64,000 nucleotides of DNA from DASZIT01 sp036268775 (GTDB taxonomy: Bacteria; Actinomycetota; Acidimicrobiia; Acidimicrobiales; RAAP-2). The DNA is taken from assembly GCA_036268775.1 (NCBI GenBank), contig DATATM010000012.1, positions 248,001 to 312,000 of the forward strand. The letters are read 5' to 3'. Of this stretch, positions 24,281 through 34,574 are shown piece by piece. The translations under genes and the position numbers were made by a program. Numbering within the stretch: position 1 is the first letter of the stretch; each line of letters starts with the position of its first letter. The notes below the pieces were generated by a model. The model saw only the letters and a list, made by a program, of their open reading frames with translations. It made no database searches and was not told the DNA's origin.

Positions 24281-24693
24281 TCCACTGGCTCCGCACGGCT
24301 TTGAGCCGCGACGGAACCCAACGTGTCACGGAAGCCGTTCGGTGGTCGCGGCTGTCCGATGCTTCGGTCCCCCGGTAATCAACCGGCTGCCGGGTGATGG
24401 TTGGAAGCCGGCTGATCGTTAAAGAAGATGGATGCATCGCCCGACTTCGTCCCGCGAAATTGTTGACGCCCGGTGGTCACGACCACGGATGGTGACGGAT
24501 CGGTGACGCAGCGGCGCCGCTTATTCCCTGTTTTCCTGATCCCCAAACTTAATTAACGAAATATTCGCAAGGTCACCCGTTGGCACAGGTTCTAGGACTG
24601 GTGCAGGGGGGACGCTGTGCGTTTCGCTCGCAGCCAGTGACGCTTTCTCGGCTTCCCGAACGGGTAGCCGCCGTGCGAACGAAGGGTGGGGAC
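24281..24693. other. 413-base gap with AT-rich patch and leader hairpin
   Basis: No convincing gene. It holds GTGGTC-AC-GACCAC (24473-24486), an AT-rich patch around 24548-24570 (AAACTTAATTAACGAAATATTC) that may contain the promoter of the downstream giant gene, and a hairpin at 24649-24670 (CGGCT-T-CCCG / CGGG-T-AGCCG) 23 bases before its start codon. The leader could be structured, but I cannot match it to a known riboswitch. Confidence 0.4.
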
Positions 24694-27600
24694 GTGCGTA
24701 GGCATTCCGTCAAGCTCCTGGCTCCAATCATGGCTGTGCTCAGCGTGGCGGGGTACCTCACCGTCGTGGCGACCCCGGCCAGCGCATCACCCCCGCAAAC
24801 CGCGGGCAGCGACGTCCCGGTGTGGTCCACCGGATGGTCATGGACCTACAACCAGGTCGACACCATCAACGACCCGGGTACCGGGTACTTCCAGATCGAC
24901 GAGAGCGTCACCTACACGGTGACCGGGCAAGCCATGCACAACGGCTACAACACCTACGTCGAGAGCATCAACGGCACCGTCACCGGCGGTACCGGCACCG
25001 CCAGCGGCCAGACCCTTACGAACATCAAGGGGACGGTGACCGGCACCCAGTGGCAGCAGACCTCCAATCTGGCGCTGGTCGAGCAGGATCAGACCCAGGC
25101 CATCAGCGGTACCGCCGCCGGTCTGGTGACGGTCACCATCAACTTCCAGGCCAACCAGGTCTCCACCCCTTCTTGGGTCAACGAGGACTTCCGTCTCCAC
25201 AGCGGTGACACCTGGCTCGAGAACACCAGCATCGCCGACACCGGCGTGGTGAGCTACAACGCCGGCTCCTTCGGATCAGGGACGTCGCCCATCAACAGCG
25301 TGCAGTCGATCGATACCACTGCCACCGATACCGCGACCACCGCCAACCAGACCATCGCCTCCAACATCCCCGTCGACCAGGTCGCCTTCAACGACACCAC
25401 CAATAACGCCAGGGACACCCAGGCGTGGTCGAACACGTACCACAACATCGTGGCTGACGACTTCGAGACTGGAGTTCCCGGCGGGGGTGCCTGCACCTCA
25501 GCGGCAACCGTTTCCTGTGCCGAGCTGACCAAGAACCTGGCCAGCGTCAGCACCCCGGCGCCATCGCTGACGGTGTCCGAAGCGGTCGTCCCCACTCCCA
25601 CCACCTGCGGCGGGGCACCGGTGACGGTGTCGGGCAACCTGTCAACCGGTGCTTCCGGCGTCCCGGTGACCGTCACCCTTGACGAGCAGTCGTTGAATCC
25701 GGGACAGTCCGTGGTCAAGAGCGCCACCAGCGGTGCGGCCGGCGCCTATACCACCAGTTTTACCGCCCCCAACACCCCCGACGGCCTCCAGAAGGGCGGC
25801 ATCGGGGGCTCGTTCGCGATCTTCGTCAGCGGCGGCGGGGCGAACAACGTGTCCACCCTCGAAGTGCTGCCTCAGGACTGCACCACCACTGCCTACACCG
25901 GCGATACCTCCGGGCCCCCGGGCTCCAGCGCCAACCTGTCGGCGCTGGTCACTGACGTCGCAACCGGGCTACCGGTGAACGGCGCAGTCGTCACCTTCTC
26001 CCTGACCGGCCAAGTCGGCACCACCACCGGTACCACCGGCACCAATGGTGTCGCCACCGCCACGCTGACCCTGGTGGGCCCGCCCCGGGCGGCCACCGTT
26101 TCGGCCAGCTACGCCGGCGGTCCGGCTGACGCCGCCAGTTCCACATCCTCGGCCTTCCAAGTGACCTTCGACGCCACCAGCACCTCGCTGACTCCCTCGG
26201 AACCCTCGGCCACCGTCGGGGACAACGTCACCTTCACCTCCCAGGTGTCGAAGTTCGGGCCGTCGATTGCCGCCGCCCCGACCGGCACCGTCACCTTCAC
26301 GGTGGACGCCGCCCCGTTGGGATCACCGGTCACCATCTCGCCGGCCGGTCTGGCCACCAGTACGGGTGACTCGGCCATGGCCATCGGCACCCACACGGTG
26401 GTCGCCACCTATTCGGGCGACGGGAATTACGCCGGGAGCACCCAGTCGATCCTCTTCGTGGTCCACAAGGTCCTCACGCCGTCGAGCACCACCCTGACGG
26501 CCGTGCCCGGAACGTCGGTCTTCGGCCAGTCCGTGACCTTGACGGCGACGGTTGCCTCGACCGGGGGTTCCCCGACCGGCTCCGTCGAGTTCCTCAACGG
26601 GACGACCAACCTCGGGGTCGTGGCCTTGCCGGCCTCCGGGCCGGACCAGGCCAGCCTGGTGGTCAGCAACCTCCCCACCGGGACCGACACGCTGACCGCC
26701 GACTATCTGGGAGACGGCTCGGTCAACTTTGCCCCCAGCAACTCGCCCCCGGTCCAGGAGACCGTCAATCCTGACGCCACCACGACCACCATCACCCCGT
26801 CCAATGCCTCGCCCGTCGTGGGTCAGGGAGTCACCTTCCAGATCGCCGTCGGCGCCAATGCCCCCGGCAGCGGTGCCCCCGGCGGGACGGTCACCCTCTC
26901 CATCGACGGATCGCCGGTCGGCGGAGCTCAGACCCTCTCCGGTGGCATCGCCTCGGTGTCGGTCGCCTCGCTCAACGCCGGTTCGCACACGGTGTCGGCC
27001 CAGTACTCGGGAGATCCCAACTTCGTCGCCAGCAACGCATCCATCACTGAAGCGGTGACCCAGGCCCAGACGTCCACCGTGGTCATCTCGAGCGCCAACC
27101 CGTCGATCCAGGGCCAGGCGGTCACCTTTACCGCCACCGTCACCGCCCAGGCTCCGGGAGCCGGCACCCCGACCGGCCTGGTGACGTTCTTCAACAACGG
27201 AACATCGATCGGCTCTGCCTCGCTGGCCACCTCCGGCGGCCAGGACCAGGCATCGATCGGACTGGCCAATCTGCCGCTGGGTTCCGGTCAGGTCATCACC
27301 GCCACCTATGCCGGTGACGCCAACTTTGTGACCAGCACCACCACGGCCGCCCAGTCGGTCACCCAGAACGTGGTCCCCGCCCCCCCGGTGTTCGACACCG
27401 CCACCGCGCTGACCGCGTCGACCAACCCGTCGACCTACGGCGAGTCGGTGACCTTCAATGCGGTGATCTCGGCAGTGGCTCCCGGTGGTACCCCGACCGG
27501 AAGCGTGCAGTTCTCCATCGACGGCACCAACCTCGGGTCCCCGGTCAGCCTGGACACCACCGGCACCGCGGTAAGTCCCGCCGTCTCTAGCCTCACCGCC

Positions 27601-28593
27601 GGCGGCCACACCATCATCGCCGCCTACAGCGGGGATCTCAGTAGCCCGACCGAGGGCTTCGGTGCCAGTGGCCAGGTGCTCTCCCAGTCGGTGAAGCAGT
27701 CGGCCACCGCAGTGGCCGTGACCTCTTCGGCCAACCCGGCCGTCTACGGCCAGGCGCTCACCTTCGGTGCCAACCTCACCGCGGTGGCCCCGGGGTTGGG
27801 GACTCCAGGCGGGTCCGTGCAGTTCGTCCTCAACGGGAACAACCTCGGAAACCCGGTAACGGTCTCGGGCGGCAGCGCCAGCGTGGTGCAGAGCCGACCG
27901 CTCAACCCGGGTAACTACACGGTGTCGGTCATCACCTCCGGTGACCCGAACTTCTCCGGTGCCACCGGGTCGACCACCTTTGTGGTCTCCCTGGTCGGAA
28001 CGGCGTCGACCCTCACGGTGGCTCCGAATCCAGTGGTCTACGGCAATGCGGTGACCTTCACCGACACCGTGGTGCCGACGGCCGGGCCGGGCACACCTCC
28101 GGCCGGCATCGTGCAGTTCTTCGATGGCGCCACCCTGCTCGGGCAGTCAGCCCTGGCGACCGCCTCGGGGGCACAGCAGGCCAGCTTCTCGATCAGCACC
28201 CTCCACGGCGGAATTCATAGCATCACCGCCGTCTACCAGGGCAACCCGTTCTATGCGGGGAGCACGTCCGCCCCGGTGCCGCTGACCGTGAACAAGGCGC
28301 CGACGTCGATCGTGGGCACCGCCTTCATCAACATTGCCATCCTGCCCTCCTACCGGGTCCTCAGCGCCACCCTGACGGTGACCTCCACCGGAGCTCCTAT
28401 CGCCGGTCAGGTGATCAACTTCACCGCCGGTGGGACCCCGCTCTGCACCGCCATCACCAACGCCAGCGGTAAGGCAGTTTGCCTCTACCTCGGCCCGGTG
28501 CTCCCGGTGGTGCTCGCCCTCGGCTACCAGCTCACCTTCGCGGCCACCACTGACTACGGAACCTCCACCAACAACGCCGGGATCATCGGTTGA
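24694..28593 (+). CDS. Giant secreted Ig-like repeat protein, 1299 aa
   Basis: Starts at GTG 24694 after AGGGTGGGG. The N-terminus is a signal peptide (KLLAPIMAVLSVAGYLTVVA, cleaved near PASA). Residues to about 290 form a unique Gly/Thr-rich domain (TGWSWTYNQVDTIN). Next come two looser Ig-like modules and seven Big_3-type modules of 90-100 residues with the pattern S-NPS--GQ-VTFTATV---PG-GTPTG-V-F---, ending in ATYSGD-NF. The C-terminal domain has two Cys (PLCTAI, AVCLYL). There is no LPXTG motif or C-terminal membrane helix, so it is probably released or wall-associated: a candidate adhesin or sheath protein. A paralogue follows. Confidence 0.85.
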   Translation: MRRHSVKLLAPIMAVLSVAGYLTVVATPASASPPQTAGSDVPVWSTGWSWTYNQVDTINDPGTGYFQIDESVTYTVTGQAMHNGYNTYVESINGTVTGGTGTASGQTLTNIKGTVTGTQWQQTSNLALVEQDQTQAISGTAAGLVTVTINFQANQVSTPSWVNEDFRLHSGDTWLENTSIADTGVVSYNAGSFGSGTSPINSVQSIDTTATDTATTANQTIASNIPVDQVAFNDTTNNARDTQAWSNTYHNIVADDFETGVPGGGACTSAATVSCAELTKNLASVSTPAPSLTVSEAVVPTPTTCGGAPVTVSGNLSTGASGVPVTVTLDEQSLNPGQSVVKSATSGAAGAYTTSFTAPNTPDGLQKGGIGGSFAIFVSGGGANNVSTLEVLPQDCTTTAYTGDTSGPPGSSANLSALVTDVATGLPVNGAVVTFSLTGQVGTTTGTTGTNGVATATLTLVGPPRAATVSASYAGGPADAASSTSSAFQVTFDATSTSLTPSEPSATVGDNVTFTSQVSKFGPSIAAAPTGTVTFTVDAAPLGSPVTISPAGLATSTGDSAMAIGTHTVVATYSGDGNYAGSTQSILFVVHKVLTPSSTTLTAVPGTSVFGQSVTLTATVASTGGSPTGSVEFLNGTTNLGVVALPASGPDQASLVVSNLPTGTDTLTADYLGDGSVNFAPSNSPPVQETVNPDATTTTITPSNASPVVGQGVTFQIAVGANAPGSGAPGGTVTLSIDGSPVGGAQTLSGGIASVSVASLNAGSHTVSAQYSGDPNFVASNASITEAVTQAQTSTVVISSANPSIQGQAVTFTATVTAQAPGAGTPTGLVTFFNNGTSIGSASLATSGGQDQASIGLANLPLGSGQVITATYAGDANFVTSTTTAAQSVTQNVVPAPPVFDTATALTASTNPSTYGESVTFNAVISAVAPGGTPTGSVQFSIDGTNLGSPVSLDTTGTAVSPAVSSLTAGGHTIIAAYSGDLSSPTEGFGASGQVLSQSVKQSATAVAVTSSANPAVYGQALTFGANLTAVAPGLGTPGGSVQFVLNGNNLGNPVTVSGGSASVVQSRPLNPGNYTVSVITSGDPNFSGATGSTTFVVSLVGTASTLTVAPNPVVYGNAVTFTDTVVPTAGPGTPPAGIVQFFDGATLLGQSALATASGAQQASFSISTLHGGIHSITAVYQGNPFYAGSTSAPVPLTVNKAPTSIVGTAFINIAILPSYRVLSATLTVTSTGAPIAGQVINFTAGGTPLCTAITNASGKAVCLYLGPVLPVVLALGYQLTFAATTDYGTSTNNAGIIG

Positions 28594-28704
28594 GCGACGG
28601 CGACTCCACGCTCATCTAACCGTTCACTGTCGTACTGACCGGTTCGCCAGTCAGCTTCAAGCCATTTCCCAACCACGTTGCATTTGCCGAAGGAGACAAA
28701 GATC

Positions 28705-31700
28705 GTGCGTAAAGCCCTTGCAGGCATCACCAGTGTTGCGCTCGTCACCGGACTGATGCTGTTGGCACTGGCGATTCCCGCCGGTGCCGCGATCACCACG
28801 CCGACCGTCGGCCAGACCGTGTCTGGGGCGGTGACCATCACCGACAACGGAGCCCAGAGTGGCGGCCAGATTGTGACCCTGTTCGGCGTCACCATCACCA
28901 GCTGCTCCGGGTCCACCACCATCGTGGTGACGAACTCCGCCAATACGACGGTGTTCGCCCCCGCTGGCGTCTCCTCCACCGCCGGCAGCATCCCGCAGAC
29001 GGTGACCTGGAACAGTGACAGTTTCCCCAACGGCGCCTACACCATCAAGCCCAGCGAGGTGAAGAAGTCCAATTCGTGCCTTACCACCACGACCACCACC
29101 ACTCCCACCACGGCGATCACCCTCAACAACCCCGGCGCCCTGGTCTACGGCGGGGTGACCACCGGAGCCCCCGGCACCACCGCGGCAGTCAAGGCGACCC
29201 TGACTGATGCCCATGGCGTCGCCGCCCCCGACGGCCAGACGGTGACCTTCAGCCTCAGCAACGGCGGCGGGTCCCCCTCGGTCATCATCGGCACCACCTC
29301 GGCCGGTGTGGCGACCGCCAATCTCCCGATCACCGGGGTTCCCCGCGGCGCCACCCTCACCACCTCCTACGCCGGCGGCTTCTACGGGGCCACCTCCGTG
29401 AACACCCCGTTCACGGTGACCGCCGACCCGACCACCACATCGGTGGCCTCGAGTGCCAACCCCACCGTCTTCGGCCAGTCCACCACCTTCACCGCCACCG
29501 TGGCCTCGACGGTGGCGGGTGAGACGTTCGACAACGGCGGGACCGTCCAGTTCGCGGTCGGGGGGACCAACTTCGGTGCCCCAGTGTCAATCTCCGGCGG
29601 TGCAGCCTCCATCGCCGATGCCGCCATCCCCGTCTCGGCCTCCCCGGCGTCGGTCACTGCCACTTACAGCGGCGACCCCAACTTCTCCGGCTCTTCCGGC
29701 TCGCTCGCCGGTGGACAACAGGTGACGCCGGCGGCGACCACGCTGGCCTTGGTCGGGACCCCGACCGGTTCCACCAACTTCGGTGAGTCCATCGACTACA
29801 CCGCTACCGTCACCGATACCACCGGAGTCGGGACGCCGAACGGCACCGTTTCCTTCACCGAAACGATCTCCGGCGGCACCACCCAGAACATCGGTGGTGC
29901 CGTCACCCTCACCCCGGTACCCGGCTTCCCGCAGCAGAGCGCGGCCACCAGCGCCTCCATCGCGATCCTGACGCCGGGCACCTACGCGATCGTCGCCACC
30001 TTCCATCCGGCCAACACCAACTTCGTCACCAGCAACTCGTCGCTGTCTCAGGTCGTCAACAGCGCCGGGACCATGATCACGGTGACCTCCACCGCCAATC
30101 CCTCGGTGTTCGGCCAGCCGGTGCAATACACCGCCCAGGTCAGCGCCACTCCTCCGGGATCGGGCACCCCGACCGGTTCGGTGCAGTTCCAGATCGGCGA
30201 TGACAGCTTCAGTAACACCCAGGCCCTCAGCGGCGGCCAGGCCACCAGTAGCGCCGACGCCGGGTTGGCTCCGGGCACCCACACGGTGTCGGTGGCCTAC
30301 ACCAACACCGATGGGAACTTCTCCAGCACCTCGGTGACCTACAGCCAGGTGGTCAACCAGGACCCGACCACGACGACGGTGACCACGTCGCCCGACCCGA
30401 CCGTCTTCGGCCAGCCCACCACCTTCACTGCCTCGGTGGCCGCCGACGCCCCCGGGGCCGGAACCGCCACCGGGACGGTGGAATTCCAGATCGACGGGCA
30501 GACCTATGAGACCGACACTCTGAGCGGCGGCACGGCCAGTGCCACCCCCGACGCCGCCCTGGCCCCCGGGACCTACACGGTGACCGCCATCTACAGCGGT
30601 GACCCGAATTTCGTCGCCTCGACCGGGACCACCACCCATGTTGTCAACCAGGACCCGACGACCACCGGGGTGACCTCTTCGGTCAGCCCATCTGTCTTCG
30701 GCCAACCGGTGACCTTCACGGCCACCGTGTCGGCCAACGCTCCAGGGGCGGGAACCCCGACCGGCAACGTGACCTTCCTTGACGGAGCCACCCCGCTGGG
30801 CACCCCAGCCCTCAACGCGGTGGCCGGCAACGACCAGGCCTCCATCACGGTGTCCTCGTTGTCGGTCGGCACCCACGCCATCAGCGCGGTCTACGGCGCC
30901 GACGTCGACTTCCTGACCAGCACCGGCACCGTGACCCAGTCGGTCAACCAGGATCAGACGGCCACCACGGTGACCCCCAACGGCCCGGTCGTCCAGGGTC
31001 AACCGGTGTCCTTCAACGCCACCGTCGCACCGGTGGCGCCCGGGGCCGGCACTCCCACCGGCACAGTGAAGTTCACCGTCAACGGCGCCCCCCTGGGCAC
31101 GCCGGTCGTCGTCACCGGCGGGCCTTCCGGGTCGGTGGCCACCAGCGCCTCGATCTCGTCGCTCAATCCGGGGACCTACACCCTGACCGCCACCTATTCC
31201 GGTGACAACAACTTCCTGACCAGCTCGGGAACTTCGGGACAGCCGGTGACCGTCGCCCAGACCACCACCACTCTGGTGGTTTCCCCGAATCCGGTGCAGC
31301 TCTCCCAACCCCTGACCCTGACGGCGACGGTGGCACCGGTCGCTCCGGGCAGCGGCACGCCCACCGGCAGTGTCGACTTCTACAACGGCACCAACCTCAT
31401 CGGTTTCGGGACTCTGAGCGGGGGCACGGCTTCCCTCACCCTCTCGTCTTTGAGCCCCGGTGCCCACAGTCTGACTGCGGTGTACCTGGGTGAGGCCGAC
31501 TATGCCGCCAGCACCTCGGCGGCGGTTTCGGAGGGCGTCGGACTCATCCCGACCACCACCGCGGTGACCAGTGGGCCCACCCCGTCCAGCTTCGGTCAAC
31601 CGGTGACCCTCACTGCCACCGTGGCCCCGGTAGCCCCGGGTACCGGGACCCCGACCGGCACGGTGAGCTTCTCCAATGGCTCCACCCTCCTTGGCACCGG

Positions 31701-32127
31701 AACTCTGGCGGCCGGCGGCGGCGGGGATCAGGCCTCCCTGGTCGTCTCATCCCTGCCGGTGGGCTCGAACACCATCACTGCCACCTACTCGGGTGATACC
31801 AGCTATGGGACCAGCAGCACCACCCACGCCGCCACCCAGGTGGTGGGAGCGGCTACGACGACCCTGACGGCAACCCCGTACACCCAACAGGGGGTGGTCT
31901 CGGCCACCCTCACCACGGCATGGGGCCCGGTGGTCGGCCAGCCCCTGTTGATCCAGACCGGTTCGGTCGCCCAGCATGACCTGCAGACGATCTGCACCGC
32001 CAACACCAATGCCAGCGGCACGGTCACTTGCACCGGTAGCAGCTTCAACATGGCCGTGAACAATGGCTACAACGTCACCTATGCCGGCAGCACCAACTAC
32101 AAGCCCTCGACGGTCCACGGTACCTAG
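28705..32127 (+). CDS. Giant secreted Ig-like repeat protein, 1140 aa (paralogue)
   Basis: AAGGAG lies 9 bases before GTG 28705, which fixes the start; a signal peptide follows (RKALAGITSVALVTGLMLLALA, cleaved near AGAA). The N-terminal domain of about 150 residues has Cys pairs and a Thr run (TTTTTTTP). Eight Big_3-type Ig modules follow (each with S-NPSVFGQPVTFTATV, TPTGTV and TATYSGD), then a C-terminal domain with two Cys (QTICTA, TVTCTG), as in the upstream protein. It has no anchor motif. The two genes are tandem paralogues separated by 111 bases and likely act at the cell surface. Confidence 0.85.
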   Translation: MRKALAGITSVALVTGLMLLALAIPAGAAITTPTVGQTVSGAVTITDNGAQSGGQIVTLFGVTITSCSGSTTIVVTNSANTTVFAPAGVSSTAGSIPQTVTWNSDSFPNGAYTIKPSEVKKSNSCLTTTTTTTPTTAITLNNPGALVYGGVTTGAPGTTAAVKATLTDAHGVAAPDGQTVTFSLSNGGGSPSVIIGTTSAGVATANLPITGVPRGATLTTSYAGGFYGATSVNTPFTVTADPTTTSVASSANPTVFGQSTTFTATVASTVAGETFDNGGTVQFAVGGTNFGAPVSISGGAASIADAAIPVSASPASVTATYSGDPNFSGSSGSLAGGQQVTPAATTLALVGTPTGSTNFGESIDYTATVTDTTGVGTPNGTVSFTETISGGTTQNIGGAVTLTPVPGFPQQSAATSASIAILTPGTYAIVATFHPANTNFVTSNSSLSQVVNSAGTMITVTSTANPSVFGQPVQYTAQVSATPPGSGTPTGSVQFQIGDDSFSNTQALSGGQATSSADAGLAPGTHTVSVAYTNTDGNFSSTSVTYSQVVNQDPTTTTVTTSPDPTVFGQPTTFTASVAADAPGAGTATGTVEFQIDGQTYETDTLSGGTASATPDAALAPGTYTVTAIYSGDPNFVASTGTTTHVVNQDPTTTGVTSSVSPSVFGQPVTFTATVSANAPGAGTPTGNVTFLDGATPLGTPALNAVAGNDQASITVSSLSVGTHAISAVYGADVDFLTSTGTVTQSVNQDQTATTVTPNGPVVQGQPVSFNATVAPVAPGAGTPTGTVKFTVNGAPLGTPVVVTGGPSGSVATSASISSLNPGTYTLTATYSGDNNFLTSSGTSGQPVTVAQTTTTLVVSPNPVQLSQPLTLTATVAPVAPGSGTPTGSVDFYNGTNLIGFGTLSGGTASLTLSSLSPGAHSLTAVYLGEADYAASTSAAVSEGVGLIPTTTAVTSGPTPSSFGQPVTLTATVAPVAPGTGTPTGTVSFSNGSTLLGTGTLAAGGGGDQASLVVSSLPVGSNTITATYSGDTSYGTSSTTHAATQVVGAATTTLTATPYTQQGVVSATLTTAWGPVVGQPLLIQTGSVAQHDLQTICTANTNASGTVTCTGSSFNMAVNNGYNVTYAGSTNYKPSTVHGT

Positions 32128-32255
32128 GCGCCACGGATCGGGGGCCGGGTGAACTCCGACTTCGACGTTCACTGATCCCCACCACACTGGCACCTTCGGG
32201 TGAGGCGTCATAACGTCAGGGTGAGGGTAGGCGGTCGGACGATCGAGGAGGGGCG

Positions 32256-33284
32256 ATGGTGGCTCCCGAGACGATGAAGGCGTGGGCGGTGGCCACTCCC
32301 GGCCCGGTCGACGCCAAACCCCTCCGGCGCATTGAGCGATCGGCGCCGGTACCGGGCCCCGGCCAGGTCCGGGTCCACGTGCGGGTGTGCGGGGTGTGTC
32401 GCACCGACCTCCATCTGGCCGAGGGCGACCTGACTCCCAAACATGAGCTGGTGGTCCCCGGCCATGAGGTGGTCGGGCTGGTCGACGAGGCCGGGGCCGG
32501 GTGCACCCGCTTCCAGCTGGGGGACCGGGTAGGGGTGCCATGGCTGGCCCACACCTGTGGAATCTGCCCGTTCTGCCTCGCCGGCCGGGAGAATCTCTGC
32601 CTCCGGCCCCGGTTCACCGGCTGGGACATCGACGGGGGCTACGCCGAGTATGTGGTGGTGGAAGAGGGATTTGCCTATCCGGTGCCGGACATCTTCAGCG
32701 ACGAGGAGGCGGCGCCGCTGTTGTGCGCCGGCATCATCGGCTACCGCGCCCTCCGGAGGTCCCAACTGCCCCCGGCCGGCCGGCTCGGCATCTATGGATT
32801 CGGTGGATCGGCTCACCTGGCAGCCCAGATTGCCATCGCGGAGGGAGCCCGGGTCCACGTGATGACGCGAGGGGCTGAAGCCCGCGAGCTGGCCGTCGAG
32901 CTAGGGGTGGCCAGTGTCCAAGGGGCGGACGACCCGCCGCCCGAACCGCTCGACGCCGCCATCCTCTTTGCTCCGGTCGGCACCCTGGTCCCGCCCGCAC
33001 TGGAAGGCCTCGATCGAGGTGGGACCCTGGCCATCGCCGGGATCTACCTGTCGGACATCCCTACCCTCAACTACGAGAAGCACCTGTTCGAGGAGCGATC
33101 TCTCTGCAGTGTGACCGCCAACACCCGCCACGACGGGAACGAGTTCCTCGACATCGCCGCCCGCATCCAGATCCGGGTCACCACGACGGCCTACGGCTTC
33201 GATCAGGCCGATCAGGCTCTCGCCGACCTGGCCCACGGCCGGGTGAACGGGGCGGCCGTCCTGGTCAACGCGGCTGGTTGGTAG
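32256..33284 (+). CDS. Zinc-dependent alcohol dehydrogenase (MDR family)
   Basis: 342 residues of the medium-chain dehydrogenase family. Catalytic zinc: Cys in VCGVCRTDLH and His/Glu in PGHEVVG. Structural zinc: HTCGICPFCLAGRENLC. NAD(P)-binding: GIYGFGGSAHLAAQIA. The ending NGAAVLV is typical of this branch, which oxidises primary or secondary alcohols. It is followed by SDR and esterase genes that may handle related substrates. Start ATG 32256 is the first sensible one; MKAWAV seven residues later is the usual N-terminal motif. Confidence 0.88.
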   Translation: MVAPETMKAWAVATPGPVDAKPLRRIERSAPVPGPGQVRVHVRVCGVCRTDLHLAEGDLTPKHELVVPGHEVVGLVDEAGAGCTRFQLGDRVGVPWLAHTCGICPFCLAGRENLCLRPRFTGWDIDGGYAEYVVVEEGFAYPVPDIFSDEEAAPLLCAGIIGYRALRRSQLPPAGRLGIYGFGGSAHLAAQIAIAEGARVHVMTRGAEARELAVELGVASVQGADDPPPEPLDAAILFAPVGTLVPPALEGLDRGGTLAIAGIYLSDIPTLNYEKHLFEERSLCSVTANTRHDGNEFLDIAARIQIRVTTTAYGFDQADQALADLAHGRVNGAAVLVNAAGW

Positions 33285-33548
33285 CTGCCCGAGCGAACTT
33301 TCTCGGAGTGCTGACCGATGCGGCCGAACTGGCCTACCAGATGGCGCAGTCGAAGCTGCCGCTACCAAGCTCTCCGGGTCGCGCCCAGAGCGCTCCGGTT
33401 CAGGACTCTGGGACCCGGACGTCGATCGGCTGATTGCGCGGCCCCTCGGAGGCGCGTCACCGGGCAGATGGGTTCGTTCGGTCGAATTGTCTAGAGCCAG
33501 CTTCTATCGTTCCGGAGCCGCCAATTAAACAGTGAGGATCTGCCCGCG

Positions 33549-34406
33549 ATGACGACCCAAGCGCCCACCAACGTCCCTCCGATCGGCGATTGGAACCGAC
33601 TCCTCGACAAGCGGGTTGCCGTGGTTACTGGCGGAGGCGAGGGAATCGGAGCCGCGATCGCCCATCTCTTCGCCGAGCACGGCGCCCTGGTCGAAATCGC
33701 CGAGGTCGACGGTGCACGAGCCGCCAGGGCGGGCGCGTCGATAGAGGCCGCCGGAGGGTCGGCCCGAGCCCATGTCCTGGACGTCACCGATGATGATTCG
33801 GTGGCTGCCTTCGCCCTCGACGTGTTGGCCACCCACGGCCGAGTCGACGTGATCGTGAACAACGTCGGGGACTACCGGCCATTGGTCCGGTTCTCTGAAT
33901 CGACTCCCGAGTCGTGGAAGGCGATGTACGACATCAACCTCCGTCATGTCTTTGCTGTCACCCACGCGTTCATCGGCTCCATGATCGAACGGGGACGCGG
34001 TTCAATCGTCAACGTCCATTCTGTCGAAGGGCTGCGCGGTTACCCCGGCGATCCTGTCTACGGGGCCATGAAAGCGGCAGTCGCGCAATTCACCACGTGT
34101 CTCGCCGTCGGTCTCGGTCGCAATGGCATCCGAGTCAACGGCATCGGTCCCGATCTCACCCAGACCCCTCAGGTGGATTACCTGACGGGCCCGGAGGCTT
34201 CAGAGTCTCTCTGGGCTTCGTGGGCGCCGGTGGGCCGCCTGGGCTGGCCCGAGGACCAGGCCCGGGTGGCACTGTTTCTGGCTTCAGACCTCTCCAGTTT
34301 CGTGACGGGTCACAACATCCCGGTCGATGGCGGTACGAAGGCCGGAGGTGGCTGGTTCTATTCGCCGGCAGCTCATCGCTTCACCAATCGCCCGATGACC
34401 CTGTAG
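33549..34406 (+). CDS. Short-chain dehydrogenase/reductase, classical
   Basis: 285 residues. Cofactor loop TGGGEGIG (28-34), NNVG (104-107), catalytic Ser158, Tyr171 and Lys175 (VYGAMKAAV) are all present, so it should be an active NAD(P)-dependent oxidoreductase. The C-terminus ends in VDGGTKAGGGWFYSPAAHRFTNRPMTL, a tail seen in some actinobacterial steroid or terpenoid SDRs. It lies in the accessory cluster between the alcohol dehydrogenase and the esterase, with its own spacing. Natural substrate not known. Confidence 0.88.
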   Translation: MTTQAPTNVPPIGDWNRLLDKRVAVVTGGGEGIGAAIAHLFAEHGALVEIAEVDGARAARAGASIEAAGGSARAHVLDVTDDDSVAAFALDVLATHGRVDVIVNNVGDYRPLVRFSESTPESWKAMYDINLRHVFAVTHAFIGSMIERGRGSIVNVHSVEGLRGYPGDPVYGAMKAAVAQFTTCLAVGLGRNGIRVNGIGPDLTQTPQVDYLTGPEASESLWASWAPVGRLGWPEDQARVALFLASDLSSFVTGHNIPVDGGTKAGGGWFYSPAAHRFTNRPMTL

Positions 34407-34447
34407 CAACTGCGGTCCTGGCAACTTGACGGCCGGACCTGGTGGGT

Positions 34448-34493
34448 GCCCGGCATTTTCCCTGGGGTAGGCAGAGGCGCTCGGCCTCATACT
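34448..34493 (+). promoter_or_regulatory. CCCTGGGGT box and promoter before the esterase gene
   Basis: TTTCCCTGGGGTAG (34457-34470), identical over 14 bases to the box at 39551. Only the right half of the palindrome is well kept here. A CATACT -10 element (34488-34493) follows after 17 bases, so an activator bound to the box would touch the -35 region. Confidence 0.5.
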
Positions 34494-34574
34494 GGAAAAG
34501 TGCTGCTCAATGGGCCATGTATCGGCACGACGGCAACAATGGCCTCACAGGGCCACTAAGACGGGAGAAGATCG

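Noticed and set aside
24583..24680. Cyclic-di-GMP (GEMM) riboswitch in the leader of the first Ig-repeat gene
   Set aside because: GGACGC and GGTAGCCG-like words are present, but the P1/P2 layout and the GCAAA motifs of the family are missing.
26323..27609. Long minus-strand frames inside the Ig-repeat genes
   Set aside because: Mirror frames of a GC-rich repetitive gene with Gly/Arg-rich composition and no domain similarity.
29587..31599. 670-codon minus-strand frame
   Set aside because: Antisense shadow of the second Ig-repeat gene.
24694..32127. CRISPR array or DNA tandem repeat
   Set aside because: The repetition is at protein level with diverged DNA; there are no short constant repeats with unique spacers.
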